A model generated the notes under the pieces. The model saw only the letters and a list, made by a program, of their open reading frames with translations. It was not told the DNA's origin and ran no database searches. A stretch of DNA of 64,000 bases from Bradyrhizobium nitroreducens (GTDB lineage: Bacteria; Pseudomonadota; Alphaproteobacteria; Rhizobiales; Xanthobacteraceae), in assembly GCF_002776695.1 (NCBI RefSeq), contig NZ_LFJC01000003.1, positions 2,086,487 through 2,150,486 of the forward strand, written 5' to 3'. A program made the translations under genes and the position numbers. How positions within the stretch are numbered: position 1 is the first letter of the stretch; each line of letters begins with the position of its first letter. This document shows positions 11,608 through 20,725 of the stretch, piece after piece.

Positions 11608-13707
11608 TCAATCCTGGATCTTCGAGAAATCCGCCACCGCGCGTGTGGCGCTGCGGATCTCGTTCAGGAGCTTCAGGCGGTTCTCGCGCACCTTCGCATC
11701 GTCGTCGTTGACGCGAACCTTGTCGAAGAACGCATCGACCGGCGGACGCAGCTTTGCCATCGCGCTCATCGCGGCGGCAAAATCCTCCTTGGCGACGGCG
11801 GCACTTGCCTCCGCCTTCACCTCGCCGATCGCCTTCGCCAGCGCCTTCTCCTCATCGAGGCCGTAGAGCGCAGCATCGGGCGCACCATCGAACGTGCGCT
11901 TGTCCTTCTTCTCCTCGATGCCGAGGATATTGCTGGCGCGCTTGATGCCGGCAAGCAGGTTCTTGCCGTCGTCGGTCTCGAGGAATTTGCCGAGCGCCTC
12001 GACGCGGCGAACGATCATCAGGAGGTCGTCCTGGCCGCCGAGCGCGAACACGGCGTCGACGAGATCGTGCCGCGCGCCCTGCTCGCGGAGCTGGACCTTG
12101 AGGCGGTCGGCGAAGAAGGCGAGCAGATCGCTCGGAAGCTTCTGCGCATCGGCCGGCTTCACCGACAAGCCGGCGAGCGCGGACGCCGCCACCTTCATCA
12201 GCGACAGACGCAGTGCGTTCTCGGCGATCAACCTGATCACGCCCAGCGCCGCACGACGCAGCGCATAGGGATCCTTGCTGCCTGTCGGCTTCTCGTCGAT
12301 GGCCCAGAACCCAACCAAGGTATCGATCTTGTCCGCAAGCGCGACCGCAACGCTGACCGGATCGGTCGGCACGCGGTCCGTCGGCCCTTGCGGCTTGTAA
12401 TGCTCCTCGCAAGCGGCGGCGACGGAGGCGTCCTCGCCCTGAGCCAGCGCGTAGTACTTGCCCATCAGGCCCTGCACTTCCGGGAATTCGCCGACGACCT
12501 CCGTCAGCAAATCCGCTTTCGCCAGATGCGCAGCGCGCGTGGCCTTGGCGACGTCGGCGCCGACCAGCGGCGCGATCTCGGCTGCAAGACGCTCGATGCG
12601 CTTGATGCGCGCGGCCTGCGTGCCGAGCTTCTCGTGGAACACGATCTGCTCGAACTTCGGCAGCCGCTCCTCGAGCTTGGTCTTGAGGTCGGTCTCGTAG
12701 AAGAACTTCGCATCCGACAGCCGGGCGCGGATCACGCGCTCGTTGCCGGCAATGATAGTTGCACCGCCATCGGTCGCCTCGATGTTGGCGACGAGAATGA
12801 ACTTGTTGGCGAGCTTGCCCGTCTTGGGGTCGCGCACCACGAAGCACTTCTGATTGTTGCGGATGGTGGCGCGGATCACCTCTGCCGGCGTCGCCAGGAA
12901 TTCCGGCTCGAACGAGCCCATCAGCACGACCGGCCATTCGACGAGGCCGGCGACTTCGTCGAGCAGGTTCTGGTCCTCGACCAGCTCGAAGCCTTGCGCG
13001 AACGCAAGCTGCCTGGCGTCGGTGAGGATCGCGTCCTTGCGGCGCTCCGGGTCGAGCACGACTTTCGCGTCGAGCAGCTTCGCCTCATAGTCCTCGAAGC
13101 GGCGCACTTGAATGGCACCTGGCGCGAGGAAGCGATGGCCATAGGTAGTCTGGCCGGCTTCGATGCCGTCCACCTCGAACTTCACGACATCGGGCTCTTC
13201 GGTCTCGAGCCCGAAGGTCGCGGTGATCGCGTGCAGCGGGCGCACCCAGTTCAGCGAGCCCGGCTTGCCCGAACCCGCGCCCCAGCGCATCGATTTCGGC
13301 CAGGGGAAGGTGCGAATGATGACGGGCAGAATCTCGGCGAGCACGTCGATCGCGTCGCGTCCGGGCTTCTCGATCAGGCCGATGTAGAAATCGCCCTTGG
13401 GGTCGCGCTGGATCTTGGCTTCGTCCAGCGACTTCAAACCCGTCGCCTTCAGGAAGCCCTGCACGGCCGCATCGGGCGCGCCGACCTTCGGTCCGCGGCG
13501 CTCGGTCTTGAGATCAGGCTGGCGCGCTGGGATACCGTGCACGGTGAGCGCAAGACGGCGCGGCGTCGCGAAGGCCTTCGCGCCCTCGTAGACCAGGCCT
13601 TCGGCGACGAGCTTGTCGGTGACGAGGCGGCGCAGATCGTCGGCCGCCTTCGCCTGCATGCGCGCGGGAATTTCTTCGGAGAACAGTTCAAGCAAAAGAT
13701 CGGGCAT
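11608..13707 (-). CDS. glyS: Glycyl-tRNA synthetase beta subunit
   Basis: GlyS is the large subunit of the bacterial alpha2beta2 glycyl-tRNA synthetase. The 699-residue product has the family N-terminus [17 protein letters not shown], the GPKVG region, an HD-like segment (residues about 360-440) and the C-terminal DALRP-like tRNA-binding region. Length is normal. Its ATG overlaps the glyQ stop by one base (TGATG), so the two subunits are translationally coupled. It closes the sppA / small membrane protein / glyQ / glyS string. Confidence 0.97.
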   Translation of the reverse strand: MPDLLLELFSEEIPARMQAKAADDLRRLVTDKLVAEGLVYEGAKAFATPRRLALTVHGIPARQPDLKTERRGPKVGAPDAAVQGFLKATGLKSLDEAKIQRDPKGDFYIGLIEKPGRDAIDVLAEILPVIIRTFPWPKSMRWGAGSGKPGSLNWVRPLHAITATFGLETEEPDVVKFEVDGIEAGQTTYGHRFLAPGAIQVRRFEDYEAKLLDAKVVLDPERRKDAILTDARQLAFAQGFELVEDQNLLDEVAGLVEWPVVLMGSFEPEFLATPAEVIRATIRNNQKCFVVRDPKTGKLANKFILVANIEATDGGATIIAGNERVIRARLSDAKFFYETDLKTKLEERLPKFEQIVFHEKLGTQAARIKRIERLAAEIAPLVGADVAKATRAAHLAKADLLTEVVGEFPEVQGLMGKYYALAQGEDASVAAACEEHYKPQGPTDRVPTDPVSVAVALADKIDTLVGFWAIDEKPTGSKDPYALRRAALGVIRLIAENALRLSLMKVAASALAGLSVKPADAQKLPSDLLAFFADRLKVQLREQGARHDLVDAVFALGGQDDLLMIVRRVEALGKFLETDDGKNLLAGIKRASNILGIEEKKDKRTFDGAPDAALYGLDEEKALAKAIGEVKAEASAAVAKEDFAAAMSAMAKLRPPVDAFFDKVRVNDDDAKVRENRLKLLNEIRSATRAVADFSKIQD

Positions 13708-14645
13708 CAGGCCGCTCCGCCCGCTTCAGTGTGGATCCAGGCCTCGCCGCAGGCTTTTGCCAATTCGCGAACGCGCAAAATGTAGCTCTGCCGCTCGGTC
13801 ACGGAGATCACGCCGCGCGCGTCGAGCAGGTTGAAGACATGGCTCGCCTTGATGCACTGGTCATAGGCGGGCAGCGCCATCAGGTGCTGCTTCTTGTTGC
13901 CGCCGTCGCGCCAGCCGGCGTCGAGATATTTCCTGCAGGCGCCTTCCGCCATCCTGAACTGCTCGAACAGCATCGCGGTGTCGGCATATTCGAAATTGTG
14001 CCGCGAATATTCCTGCTCGGCCTGCAGGAAGACGTCGCCATAGGTGACCTTGGCATCGCCGTCGCGGCCGTTGAAGTTGAGGTCGTAGACGCGGTCGACG
14101 CCCTGCACATACATCGCGAGGCGCTCGAGCCCGTAGGTGAGCTCGCCCGCAACCGGCGAACATTCGAAGCCGGCGACCTGCTGGAAGTAAGTGAACTGGC
14201 TGACTTCCATGCCGTCGCACCAGCACTCCCAGCCGAGACCCCAGGCGCCCAGCGTCGGGCTCTCCCAATCGTCTTCGACGAAGCGGATGTCGTGCACGGC
14301 GGAATCGATGCCGATCGCCGCGAGCGACTTCAGGTACAGCTCCTGCAGGTTCGGCGGCGACGGCTTCATGATCACCTGGAACTGGTAGTAGTGCTGCATC
14401 CGGTTCGGATTCTCGCCGTAGCGGCCGTCCTTGGGCCGGCGCGAGGGCTGCACATAGGCGGCGTTCCAGGGTTTTGGCCCGAGCGCACGCAGCGTTGTCG
14501 CCGGATGGAAGGTGCCTGCGCCCATTTCCATGTCGTAGGGCTGCAGGATCACGCAGCCCTGCTCGGCCCAGAACCGCTGGAGCGCGAGGATAAAGCCCTG
14601 GAACGAGCGTTCCGGGCGCATATGGGCGGGCAATGAGGCGTCCAT
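13707..14645 (-). CDS. glyQ: Glycyl-tRNA synthetase alpha subunit
   Basis: GlyQ holds the class II aminoacylation core of glycyl-tRNA synthetase. Typical segments are [53 protein letters not shown] and [19 protein letters not shown]. The start [16 protein letters not shown] (14645) gives 312 residues and agrees with the usual N-terminus. The frame stays open to 14741, but that stretch reads into the end of repeat E and has no family match. The protein acts with GlyS, encoded immediately downstream. Confidence 0.96.
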   Translation of the reverse strand: MDASLPAHMRPERSFQGFILALQRFWAEQGCVILQPYDMEMGAGTFHPATTLRALGPKPWNAAYVQPSRRPKDGRYGENPNRMQHYYQFQVIMKPSPPNLQELYLKSLAAIGIDSAVHDIRFVEDDWESPTLGAWGLGWECWCDGMEVSQFTYFQQVAGFECSPVAGELTYGLERLAMYVQGVDRVYDLNFNGRDGDAKVTYGDVFLQAEQEYSRHNFEYADTAMLFEQFRMAEGACRKYLDAGWRDGGNKKQHLMALPAYDQCIKASHVFNLLDARGVISVTERQSYILRVRELAKACGEAWIHTEAGGAA

Positions 14646-14735
14646 CGTCAGATCAGGCTCTCGCGGGGGTTTTGAATCGCGCGGGACCGTATCGACGGCG
14701 GGGGTGGGAATCAAGGCAAAGGGGGCGGAAATGGC

Positions 14736-14818
14736 TGTCATTCCGGGGCGATGCGCAGCATCGAACCCGGAATTTCGAGATTCCGGGTCCGGTCCTTTGG
14801 ACCGCCCCGGAATGACGG
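14736..14818. repeat. Dispersed palindromic repeat, family E, copy 1
   Basis: TGTCATTCCGGGGCG and CCCCGGAATGACGG form the inverted ends, with AACCCGGAAT and ATTCCGGGT as an internal hairpin. It lies between glyQ and the small membrane protein gene. Other copies are at 45975-46081 and 63585-63678. Confidence 0.8.
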
Positions 14819-14838
14819 TGCAAATGGAAAGGCGCTAG

Positions 14839-15030
14839 CTAACCCGGCCTATAAGCCCCGGTCGCGGGATCACGCTTCAGCGTCTGGATGTTCCCCATGT
14901 GGGCGGCTTCAGCGACGCGCGACAGGCGCATCTCCTCCAGCTCCAGGTTGATCCTGACAGCGGTCTTGTAGGCCCAGCGGACCACGGCAAGCCCGCCCAG
15001 GACGCCCGCAAATGCAACGAACGGCGGCAT
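14839..15030 (-). CDS. Small membrane protein of unknown function
   Basis: This 63-residue ORF begins MPPFVAFAGVLGGLAVVRWA, one predicted transmembrane helix, followed by a charged cytoplasmic segment (INLELEEMRLSRVAEAAH) and a tail containing TLKRDPATGAYRPG. Composition and position between sppA and glyQ on the same strand support it as a real gene. I do not recognise a named family. Confidence 0.65.
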   Translation of the reverse strand: MPPFVAFAGVLGGLAVVRWAYKTAVRINLELEEMRLSRVAEAAHMGNIQTLKRDPATGAYRPG

Positions 15031-15134
15031 CGGTCGATCCTTGTCTAGTGCTCAGCCCCCACGTGCATTCTCGCGCAGTCGGGGCCGCGCCGCAATTGGG
15101 CGCCCTCGGACCAAATGGCGCGGGAGGGCCCAGC

Positions 15135-16043
15135 CTAGAACCCGAATTTCGCCCAAATCGCCCGCGTCTCGACCGCCGAGATCAGCTCATCCGGCAGCCC
15201 GGCCATTGATTCCATGGCCGAAAGTTGCCCCGCGCCGGGCGATTTCCGCCCCAGAAGGCCGGACAGCAAGCCGGTCGGCTGCGCAATCACGGGGGTGAGA
15301 ACCTTCTCGCCATAGCGGGCACGAAGAGTTGAGCGGAGATCGCCGATGCTGTCGGCGAGCCCGAGCGCGACCGAACTCTCGCCGGCCCAGTATTCTCCCG
15401 TGAACAGGGTGTCGTCGGAGCCCTTGAGGCGCGCGCCGCGACTGTCCTTCACCAGCGAAATGAAGATCTGATGGATCTCGCGCTGAAGCGCCTTCAGCTT
15501 GGCGACGTCGTCGGGGTTCTCGGGCAGGAACGGATCGAGCATCGCCTTGTGCGCGCCGGCGGTGTAGAGGCGCCGCTCGATGCCGAGCCGCTTGATCGCC
15601 TCCTGGAAACCGAAGCTGCCGCCGACCACGCCGATCGAGCCGAGGATCGAGGAGGGATCGCAGATGATCTCGTCGCCGGCGCAGGCGATCATGTAGCCGC
15701 CGGAGGCCGCAACGTCCTCGACGAATACGAGCACCGGCAGCTTCTTCTCCGCCGCGAGCTGCTTGATGCGCAGGTAGATCTGGCGCGACTGCACCGGCGA
15801 GCCACCGGGCGAATTGATCACCAGCGCCACCGCCTTGGCGTGTCGATACGAAAACGCGCGCTCCAGCACCCTGGCGACGCCGGCGAGCGTCAGGCCCGGG
15901 CGCAGCGGCGTCACCGCGCCGATCACACCCGACAGCCGCACCACCGGCACGACCGCCGTACCGGGGCGGAAGCGCGCCGGCAGATATTGCATGAGCTTGT
16001 CGGCCAGGCCGGAACTCTCACGATCGTTCAACTGTTCGGCCAT
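15135..16043 (-). CDS. sppA: Signal peptide peptidase SppA, S49 family (short form)
   Basis: SppA is a serine protease that degrades leftover signal peptides at the inner membrane. In this 302-residue protein the nucleophile is Ser114 in DVAASGGYMIACAGDEI and the likely general base is Lys166 in TAGAHKAMLDPF, the Ser/Lys dyad of family S49. It lacks the long N-terminal half of the E. coli enzyme, as usual for alphaproteobacterial forms. No strong N-terminal membrane helix is visible, so membrane attachment may be peripheral. It heads the string that continues to glyQS. Confidence 0.92.
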   Translation of the reverse strand: MAEQLNDRESSGLADKLMQYLPARFRPGTAVVPVVRLSGVIGAVTPLRPGLTLAGVARVLERAFSYRHAKAVALVINSPGGSPVQSRQIYLRIKQLAAEKKLPVLVFVEDVAASGGYMIACAGDEIICDPSSILGSIGVVGGSFGFQEAIKRLGIERRLYTAGAHKAMLDPFLPENPDDVAKLKALQREIHQIFISLVKDSRGARLKGSDDTLFTGEYWAGESSVALGLADSIGDLRSTLRARYGEKVLTPVIAQPTGLLSGLLGRKSPGAGQLSAMESMAGLPDELISAVETRAIWAKFGF

Positions 16044-16154
16044 GCCGTTACCTCTGATTAACCATTTCTTATCACGCGACTGTCATTGGAAGTGCCTGGA
16101 ACGTGTTTTGCAGAATTTCCGTTGGGAGGCTGCAATGAGGCAGCGGAGAACACC

Positions 16155-16253
16155 ATGAAAATCTACCTGCTGATGCTGCTGATCGGTGCATTGTTCATGG
16201 CGATCCGCCTGACCACTCCGCAAGAGCAACAGTCGGAATCGCTTCCCCAGTAG
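16155..16253 (+). CDS. Possible 32-residue membrane peptide
   Basis: The ORF reads MKIYLLMLLIGALFMAIRLT and then a polar tail TPQEQQSESLPQ, which is one short transmembrane helix. GGAG lies about seven bases before the ATG. It is divergent from sppA and convergent with the methyltransferase gene. Short length means composition alone cannot prove it is coding. Confidence 0.5.
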   Translation: MKIYLLMLLIGALFMAIRLTTPQEQQSESLPQ

Positions 16254-16257
16254 GCCG

Positions 16258-17022
16258 TCACGGTTCCACCAGCGGCAAGGCCGCTCTCCCCTCCATAATC
16301 TTCGTCAATTCGTTTTTTGACACGCCTGACTCGTCGTTGAGCATGAGGCCCGGCAGCAATCGTGTCGGGGCCCGGCCGCCTTTGACCGCACGTACCAGCA
16401 CGCGGATCGCGGGCCGCCCCGTCTCTCCGTGAACCGGCAGGATCGCGAGGCTGCCGAAGCCACGCGACAGTGCCGCCAGAACATCGGCGATTCCATCAGC
16501 ACGCCAGATCAATGTCAGCGCGCCGTTCGATCGGAGGACACGCCGCGCTGCATGCACCCACGCATGCAGCGTCTGCTCCGTTGCCACATGCGCGCTGTGA
16601 CGCAGCTGATCCGGCGAGCCGCGATGCCGGGCCGGATCGTTGAAGGGTGGATTCATCAGCACCACGTCGACGCTGTCGGGCGGCAGCCCGTTTGACGCAA
16701 AGGTCTCTGCGTCGGCCGTGACGTCGAGCACGATGGTCTCGGCGGCAATCGCGTTCGCCGCCGCGTTGTCGCGCGCGAGCGCGGCCAGCTCCGGATCGAA
16801 CTCGACCAGGCCGAGCCTGATACCGGGAATGCGGCAGGCCAGCGCCAGCCCGGCCGTGCCGATACCTGCGCCGAAATCGACCACACGGTCCCCTGCCCGG
16901 GCCTCCGTCGCGGCCGCAAGCAGGATGGCATCATGCCCGGCGCGATGGCCGCTCCGCTTCTGCCTCAGGCGCAACTGGCCGCCGAGAAAGGCGTCCTCGG
17001 TCATATCTGCGGCCTCACTCAT
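16258..17022 (-). CDS. TrmN6/YfiC-like methyltransferase
   Basis: The 254-residue protein is a class I SAM-dependent methyltransferase. It shows the glycine-rich SAM loop (VVDFGAGIGTAGLALA, near residues 45-60) and the N6-adenine-type catalytic motif MNPPFNDP near residue 122. In the YfiC/TrmN6 family this motif methylates A37 of tRNA-Val, so tRNA modification is likely but not proven. The ATG at 17022 overlaps the end of the DUF2007 gene by 8 bp, implying coupled translation. Confidence 0.85.
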   Translation of the reverse strand: MSEAADMTEDAFLGGQLRLRQKRSGHRAGHDAILLAAATEARAGDRVVDFGAGIGTAGLALACRIPGIRLGLVEFDPELAALARDNAAANAIAAETIVLDVTADAETFASNGLPPDSVDVVLMNPPFNDPARHRGSPDQLRHSAHVATEQTLHAWVHAARRVLRSNGALTLIWRADGIADVLAALSRGFGSLAILPVHGETGRPAIRVLVRAVKGGRAPTRLLPGLMLNDESGVSKNELTKIMEGRAALPLVEP

Positions 17023-17242
17023 CGCCGCGCAGTTCGTGGCTGAGGCCGGCCTCGGTGAGGAGCGCCCGCGCCTCCTGGGCGTCGTCCTCGTGAACCAGGA
17101 TCCGCCGCGGCAAAATGCCGAGCGAGCCCTCGATGATGCTCATGTTCTGGTCCAGTACCAGATGATGGATGTTGGCGCCGTCGAGCAGCGCGCCGATCGC
17201 CGATACCAGCACGATATCGTTGGTCCGAACCAGTTCGCGCAA
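17015..17242 (-). CDS. DUF2007 domain-containing protein
   Basis: This 75-residue protein begins MRELVRTNDIVLVSAIGALL from a TTG at 17242, preceded by AGGAG nine bases upstream. It then continues HHLVLDQNMSIIEGSLGILP and RRILVHEDDAQEARALL, the DUF2007 pattern (a small ferredoxin-like fold). Its 3' end overlaps the methyltransferase start by 8 bp. It is divergent from the polyprenyl synthase gene. Function unknown. Confidence 0.85.
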   Translation of the reverse strand: MRELVRTNDIVLVSAIGALLDGANIHHLVLDQNMSIIEGSLGILPRRILVHEDDAQEARALLTEAGLSHELRGDE

Positions 17243-17374
17243 ATCAAGGGTCTCCTGCCTGAGGGGGGTCAAGCGGCAAATGTCAATGGTTCCGCAGCAC
17301 TTGCCGCATCCGCCTGCAGTTTCTATTGTCTTTCCGTCAGAATAGCCCTTCCGGGGCAAATATTGGAGACCGGC

Positions 17375-18382
17375 GTGGCCGTCATCGTACCTTTCGAAAC
17401 TCCCGGCGCGTCGATCGAAGAGCTGGTGGCCCTTGTCGCCCCTGACATGGAGCGCGTCAACGCCACGATCCTGTCTCGGACCGGTTCGGACGTGACCATG
17501 ATCCCGGAAGTGGCCAACCATCTGATCTCCTCCGGCGGCAAGCGGCTGCGGCCGATGCTGACGCTCGCCATGGCCAACCTCGCCGGCTACACCGGCGACG
17601 GCCACATCAAGCTCGCCGCCTCCGTCGAGTTCATGCATACCGCCACGCTGCTCCATGACGACGTCGTGGACGAAAGCGAGATGCGGCGTGGCAAGCTGTC
17701 GGCGCGCATGCTCTGGGGCAACGAGGCGAGCGTCCTGGTCGGCGACTTCCTGCTCGGCCAGGCCTTCCGCATGATGGTCGAGGTCGGCTCGCTCCGCGCC
17801 CTCGACATCCTCTCCGCGGCCGCCGCCACCATCGCCGAGGGCGAGGTGATGCAGCTCGCCGCCGCCAAGAACACCGCCACCACCGAGGACGAATATCTCG
17901 CCGTGATCCGCGGCAAGACCGCCGAGCTGTTCGCCGCGGCTTGCGAGGTCGGCCCCGTCATCGCCAACCGCCCGAAGGCCGAGCAGACCGCCTGCCGCTC
18001 GGTCGGCATGAATCTCGGCATCGCCTTCCAGCTCGTCGACGACGTGCTCGATTACGGCGGCAAGAGCGCCAAGCTCGGCAAGAACACCGGCGACGATTTC
18101 CGCGAGGGCAAGATCACGCTGCCCGTCGTGCTCGCCTTCCGCCGCGGCAACGACACCGAGCGCGCGTTCTGGATCCGGGCGCTGGAGCGCGGCGAGATCG
18201 GCGACAGCGACCTCGATCACGCCATCGGCCTGATGAACAAGCACCGCGCGCTGGAGGACACAATCAGCCGCGCCCAGCATTACGGCGCCATGGCGGTGGA
18301 CGCGCTGGCGCTGTTCCCGGCCTCGCCGATGAAGAGCGCGCTGGAGCAGGTCGTGGCGTTCTGCCTGGCACGCTCGCATTAG
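17375..18382 (+). CDS. Polyprenyl (octaprenyl/decaprenyl-type) diphosphate synthase
   Basis: The enzyme elongates farnesyl diphosphate with isopentenyl diphosphate to make the side chain of ubiquinone. The 335-residue protein has SSGGKRLRPML, the first aspartate-rich motif LLHDDVVDESEMRRG and the second VDDVLDYGGKSAKLGKN. GTG at 17375 is taken as start because GGAG lies six bases upstream and the family N-terminus begins there; the frame is open far upstream but overlaps the opposite-strand genes. In Bradyrhizobium Q10 is expected, so a decaprenyl product is likely, but chain length was not deduced from sequence. Confidence 0.94.
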   Translation: MAVIVPFETPGASIEELVALVAPDMERVNATILSRTGSDVTMIPEVANHLISSGGKRLRPMLTLAMANLAGYTGDGHIKLAASVEFMHTATLLHDDVVDESEMRRGKLSARMLWGNEASVLVGDFLLGQAFRMMVEVGSLRALDILSAAAATIAEGEVMQLAAAKNTATTEDEYLAVIRGKTAELFAAACEVGPVIANRPKAEQTACRSVGMNLGIAFQLVDDVLDYGGKSAKLGKNTGDDFREGKITLPVVLAFRRGNDTERAFWIRALERGEIGDSDLDHAIGLMNKHRALEDTISRAQHYGAMAVDALALFPASPMKSALEQVVAFCLARSH

Positions 18383-18420
18383 GCGCTGCTGCCCAGCAAC
18401 CATTCCAGTTCTGCCAACCC

Positions 18421-18565
18421 CGTCATCCTGAGGCGCGAATGGCACGATGCGAAGCATCGCGCCAGGAGCCTCGAAGGATGCACGGCCGAGATGCAGCCGG
18501 GCGTCGCCCTTCGAGGCTCGCCCGGCGACGCTGTCGCGTCGCCGGGCGAGCGCCTCAGGGTGACG
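18421..18565 (-). repeat. Dispersed palindromic repeat, family A, copy 2
   Basis: The core CGGCCGAGATGCAGCCGGGC is the reverse complement of the core in copy 1 (7329-7457). It is bounded by CGTCATCCTGAGG and CCTCAGGGTGACGG, and carries a copy-specific hairpin CGCCCGGCGAC...GTCGCCGGGCG in its right arm. Confidence 0.8.
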
Positions 18566-18623
18566 GTCCTAGATAAACGCCCGCTACACCAACATCGTCG
18601 TTGTGAGGCGACACCGCTGCTTC

Positions 18624-18763
18624 TCATGTCCCGGACGCGCTGCAGCGTGAAACGCTGCTGCGCAGAGCCGGGACCCACGCGACATGCACGGCTCTCGTCA
18701 ACATGGACCCCGGCTCTGCAGCGCATCGCCAGGAGGCGCTGCGCTGCGTCCGGGGCACGAGAG
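18624..18763 (+). repeat. Dispersed palindromic repeat, family C, copy 2
   Basis: It starts CTCATGTCCCGGACGCGCTG, contains CGCAGAGCCGGGACCCA and CCCCGGCTCTGCAGCGCATC, and ends CCGGGGCACGAGAG. The arrangement matches the copy at 28044-28187. Confidence 0.8.
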
Positions 18764-18831
18764 TTGTTTGTTCGACAGCCACCGCTCATCACCATAGCCG
18801 CCGCATTCTCGCGGTCCGCATCTGCGGAACC

Positions 18832-18868
18832 AGTTACTTGCTTTTTGCAAGTTACTAACCTAACTTGC
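18832..18868. promoter_or_regulatory. Operator-like palindrome upstream of the HxlR gene
   Basis: AGTTACTTGC and GCAAGTTACT form a near-perfect dyad with a 5-base T-rich spacer; a third half-site AACTTGC follows at 18862-18868. HxlR proteins typically bind such palindromes, so autoregulation is likely. The third half-site ends 4 bp before the start codon. Confidence 0.6.
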
Positions 18869-18872
18869 TGCC

Positions 18873-19388
18873 ATGCAGCCCAAATCCCCCTCCATCCTGG
18901 AATGCCCTGTCGGCCGCGCGGTCGAGACCGTCGGCGAGTGGTGGAGCATTCTGATCCTGCGGGACGCGTTCCAGGGTGCGACGCGGTTTGACGAGTTCTC
19001 GCAGAGCCTCGGAATCGCGCCGAACATCCTGTCGCGGCGGCTCGCGCATCTCACCGCGAGCGGCATGTTCGTGCGTCGCCGCTACAACGAACGCCCGCCG
19101 CGTTACGAATATGTGCTGACGGACAAGGCGCGGGATTTCTTTCCCGTGGTCGTGGCGCTGCTGGCCTGGGGCAACAGGCATCTGGCGCCAAAGGGCGAAT
19201 CCATCGTGCTGGCGAACCGCGACGATCGTCGCCCGTTCGATCCGGTGGTGGTGGACGCCAGCGACATGCAGCCGATCACGCTCGCCAACGCGGTCGTTGT
19301 CGCAGGTCCGCGTGCCAGCCGCGGGATGCGTGCGCGGCTCGCTTCGCTCAAGGCCATGAACCCGGCGGTCGCGCCGGCCGGAGACTGA
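18873..19388 (+). CDS. HxlR family transcriptional regulator
   Basis: The 171-residue protein has a winged helix-turn-helix of the HxlR/MarR-like type at residues about 10-105: CPVGRAVETVGEWWSILILR, then RFDEFSQSLGIAPNILSRRL and the wing RRRYNERPPRYEYVLTDKA. Cys11 at the start of the domain is the position used as a redox or electrophile sensor in some relatives. A tail of about 60 residues follows the domain. No clear Shine-Dalgarno precedes the ATG. The FabF-like gene begins two bases after its stop, so the two are co-transcribed; the palindrome upstream is its likely operator. Confidence 0.9.
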   Translation: MQPKSPSILECPVGRAVETVGEWWSILILRDAFQGATRFDEFSQSLGIAPNILSRRLAHLTASGMFVRRRYNERPPRYEYVLTDKARDFFPVVVALLAWGNRHLAPKGESIVLANRDDRRPFDPVVVDASDMQPITLANAVVVAGPRASRGMRARLASLKAMNPAVAPAGD

Positions 19389-19389
19389 C

Positions 19390-20652
19390 ATGCGTCGTAT
19401 CGTCGTGACAGGAATGGGCGCGGTGTCGCCGCTCGGCTGCGGTGTCGAATTGTCGTGGCGCCGGCTGCTCGCCGGCCAGAGCGGGCTGCGCCCGCTGCCC
19501 GAATGGTCGCAGGCGCTGCCTGCGCGCATTGCCGGCCTCGTGCCCGACAAGGCCGATGACGCCGAGGGTGGATTCGATCCATCCAATGCTGCCGCGCCAA
19601 AAGACCAGCGCAAGATGGACCGCTTCATCCTGTTCGCCCTGCTCGCCACGGCCGAAGCGGTCGCACAGGCCGGATGGACGCCGCAGGACGCGAGCGCGCT
19701 GGAACGCACCGCGACGATCATCGCATCCGGTGTCGGCGGCTTCCCGGCGATGGCGGAGGCGGTGCGCATCACCGAGCAGCGCGGCGCGCGCCGGCTCTCG
19801 CCGTTCACGATCCCCTCGTTCCTGGCCAATCTCGCCGCCGGCCACGTCTCGATCAAATACGGCTACAAGGGTGCGCTGGGCACGCCGGTCACCGCCTGCG
19901 CCGCCGGCGTGCAGGCGATCGGCGATGCCGCGCGCATGATCCGTGCGGGCGAAGCCGATGTCGCGATCTGCGGCGGCGCGGAGGCCTGCATCGATATCGT
20001 CAGCCTCGGCGGCTTTGCCGCGGCGCGGGCGCTGTCGAGCGGATTCAACGACGAGCCCGCGCGCGCCTCGCGCCCATTCGATCGGAAGCGCGACGGTTTT
20101 GTCATGGGCGAAGGTGCCGGAATCCTGGTGGTCGAAGAGCTCGAGCACGCGCTGGCGCGCGGCGCCACGCCGCTTGCGGAGATCGTCGGCTACGGCACCA
20201 CCGCGGATGCCTATCACATGACGTCGGGCCCGCCCGATGGCGAGGGCGCCCGCCGCGCCATGGAGATCGCGCTCCGGCAGGCCAAGCTTGCACCCGTTGA
20301 TCTGCAGCATCTGAACGCACATGCGACCTCGACGCCGGCTGGCGACGAGAGCGAGCTCGGCGCCATCGCCGCGCTGTTCGGCCGCAACCGCGGCATCGCG
20401 GTGAGCGCGACCAAATCCGCCACCGGTCATCTGCTCGGCGCCGCCGGCGGCCTTGAGGCGATCTTCACGGTGCTCGCCTTGCGCGACCAGATCGCGCCGC
20501 CGACCCTCAATCTGGAAGACCCCGACGCGGGCGCCGACGGCATCGACATCGTCTCGGGCAGCGCGCGGCCAATGGCGATGCAGCACGCCATCTCCAACGG
20601 CTTCGGCTTCGGCGGGGTGAATGCCAGCGTGATCTTCCGCCGCACGGGCTGA
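19390..20652 (+). CDS. Beta-ketoacyl-ACP synthase, KAS II (FabF) type
   Basis: The 420-residue protein is a thiolase-fold condensing enzyme. It keeps the full catalytic set: Cys170 in TPVTACAAG, His311 in NAHATSTPAGD, Lys342 and His347 in TKSATGHLLGAAGG, plus the C-terminal NGFGFGGVNAS. It therefore should extend an acyl-ACP with malonyl-ACP. Pairing with an HxlR regulator rather than with fab genes suggests a conditional or specialised acyl product, not housekeeping synthesis; that is inference. A LysE exporter and a hydrolase gene follow on the same strand. Confidence 0.92.
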   Translation: MRRIVVTGMGAVSPLGCGVELSWRRLLAGQSGLRPLPEWSQALPARIAGLVPDKADDAEGGFDPSNAAAPKDQRKMDRFILFALLATAEAVAQAGWTPQDASALERTATIIASGVGGFPAMAEAVRITEQRGARRLSPFTIPSFLANLAAGHVSIKYGYKGALGTPVTACAAGVQAIGDAARMIRAGEADVAICGGAEACIDIVSLGGFAAARALSSGFNDEPARASRPFDRKRDGFVMGEGAGILVVEELEHALARGATPLAEIVGYGTTADAYHMTSGPPDGEGARRAMEIALRQAKLAPVDLQHLNAHATSTPAGDESELGAIAALFGRNRGIAVSATKSATGHLLGAAGGLEAIFTVLALRDQIAPPTLNLEDPDAGADGIDIVSGSARPMAMQHAISNGFGFGGVNASVIFRRTG

Positions 20653-20725
20653 ACGAGAGGCTTTGAGCGAGAGGACTTTGAACAACAGGCCTTGCAATCG
20701 CGGCCCGCTCCGTTACGAAAACGGG

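Larger units (their letters stand above)
18383..18872. other. Repeat-filled intergenic region before the HxlR gene
   Basis: Of 490 bp, 145 are family A repeat and 140 are family C repeat. The last 50 bp hold the operator-like sites of the HxlR gene. No coding sequence was found in the remainder. Confidence 0.6.

Noticed and set aside
11368..13785. 805-residue open frame opposite glyS
   Set aside because: It mirrors the whole of glyS, runs through a terminator and a dispersed repeat, and has no recognisable domain.
18421..18763. Possible CRISPR-like or tandem array before the HxlR gene
   Set aside because: The repeats are two different palindromic families, without regular spacers or unit length, and no cas gene is near.
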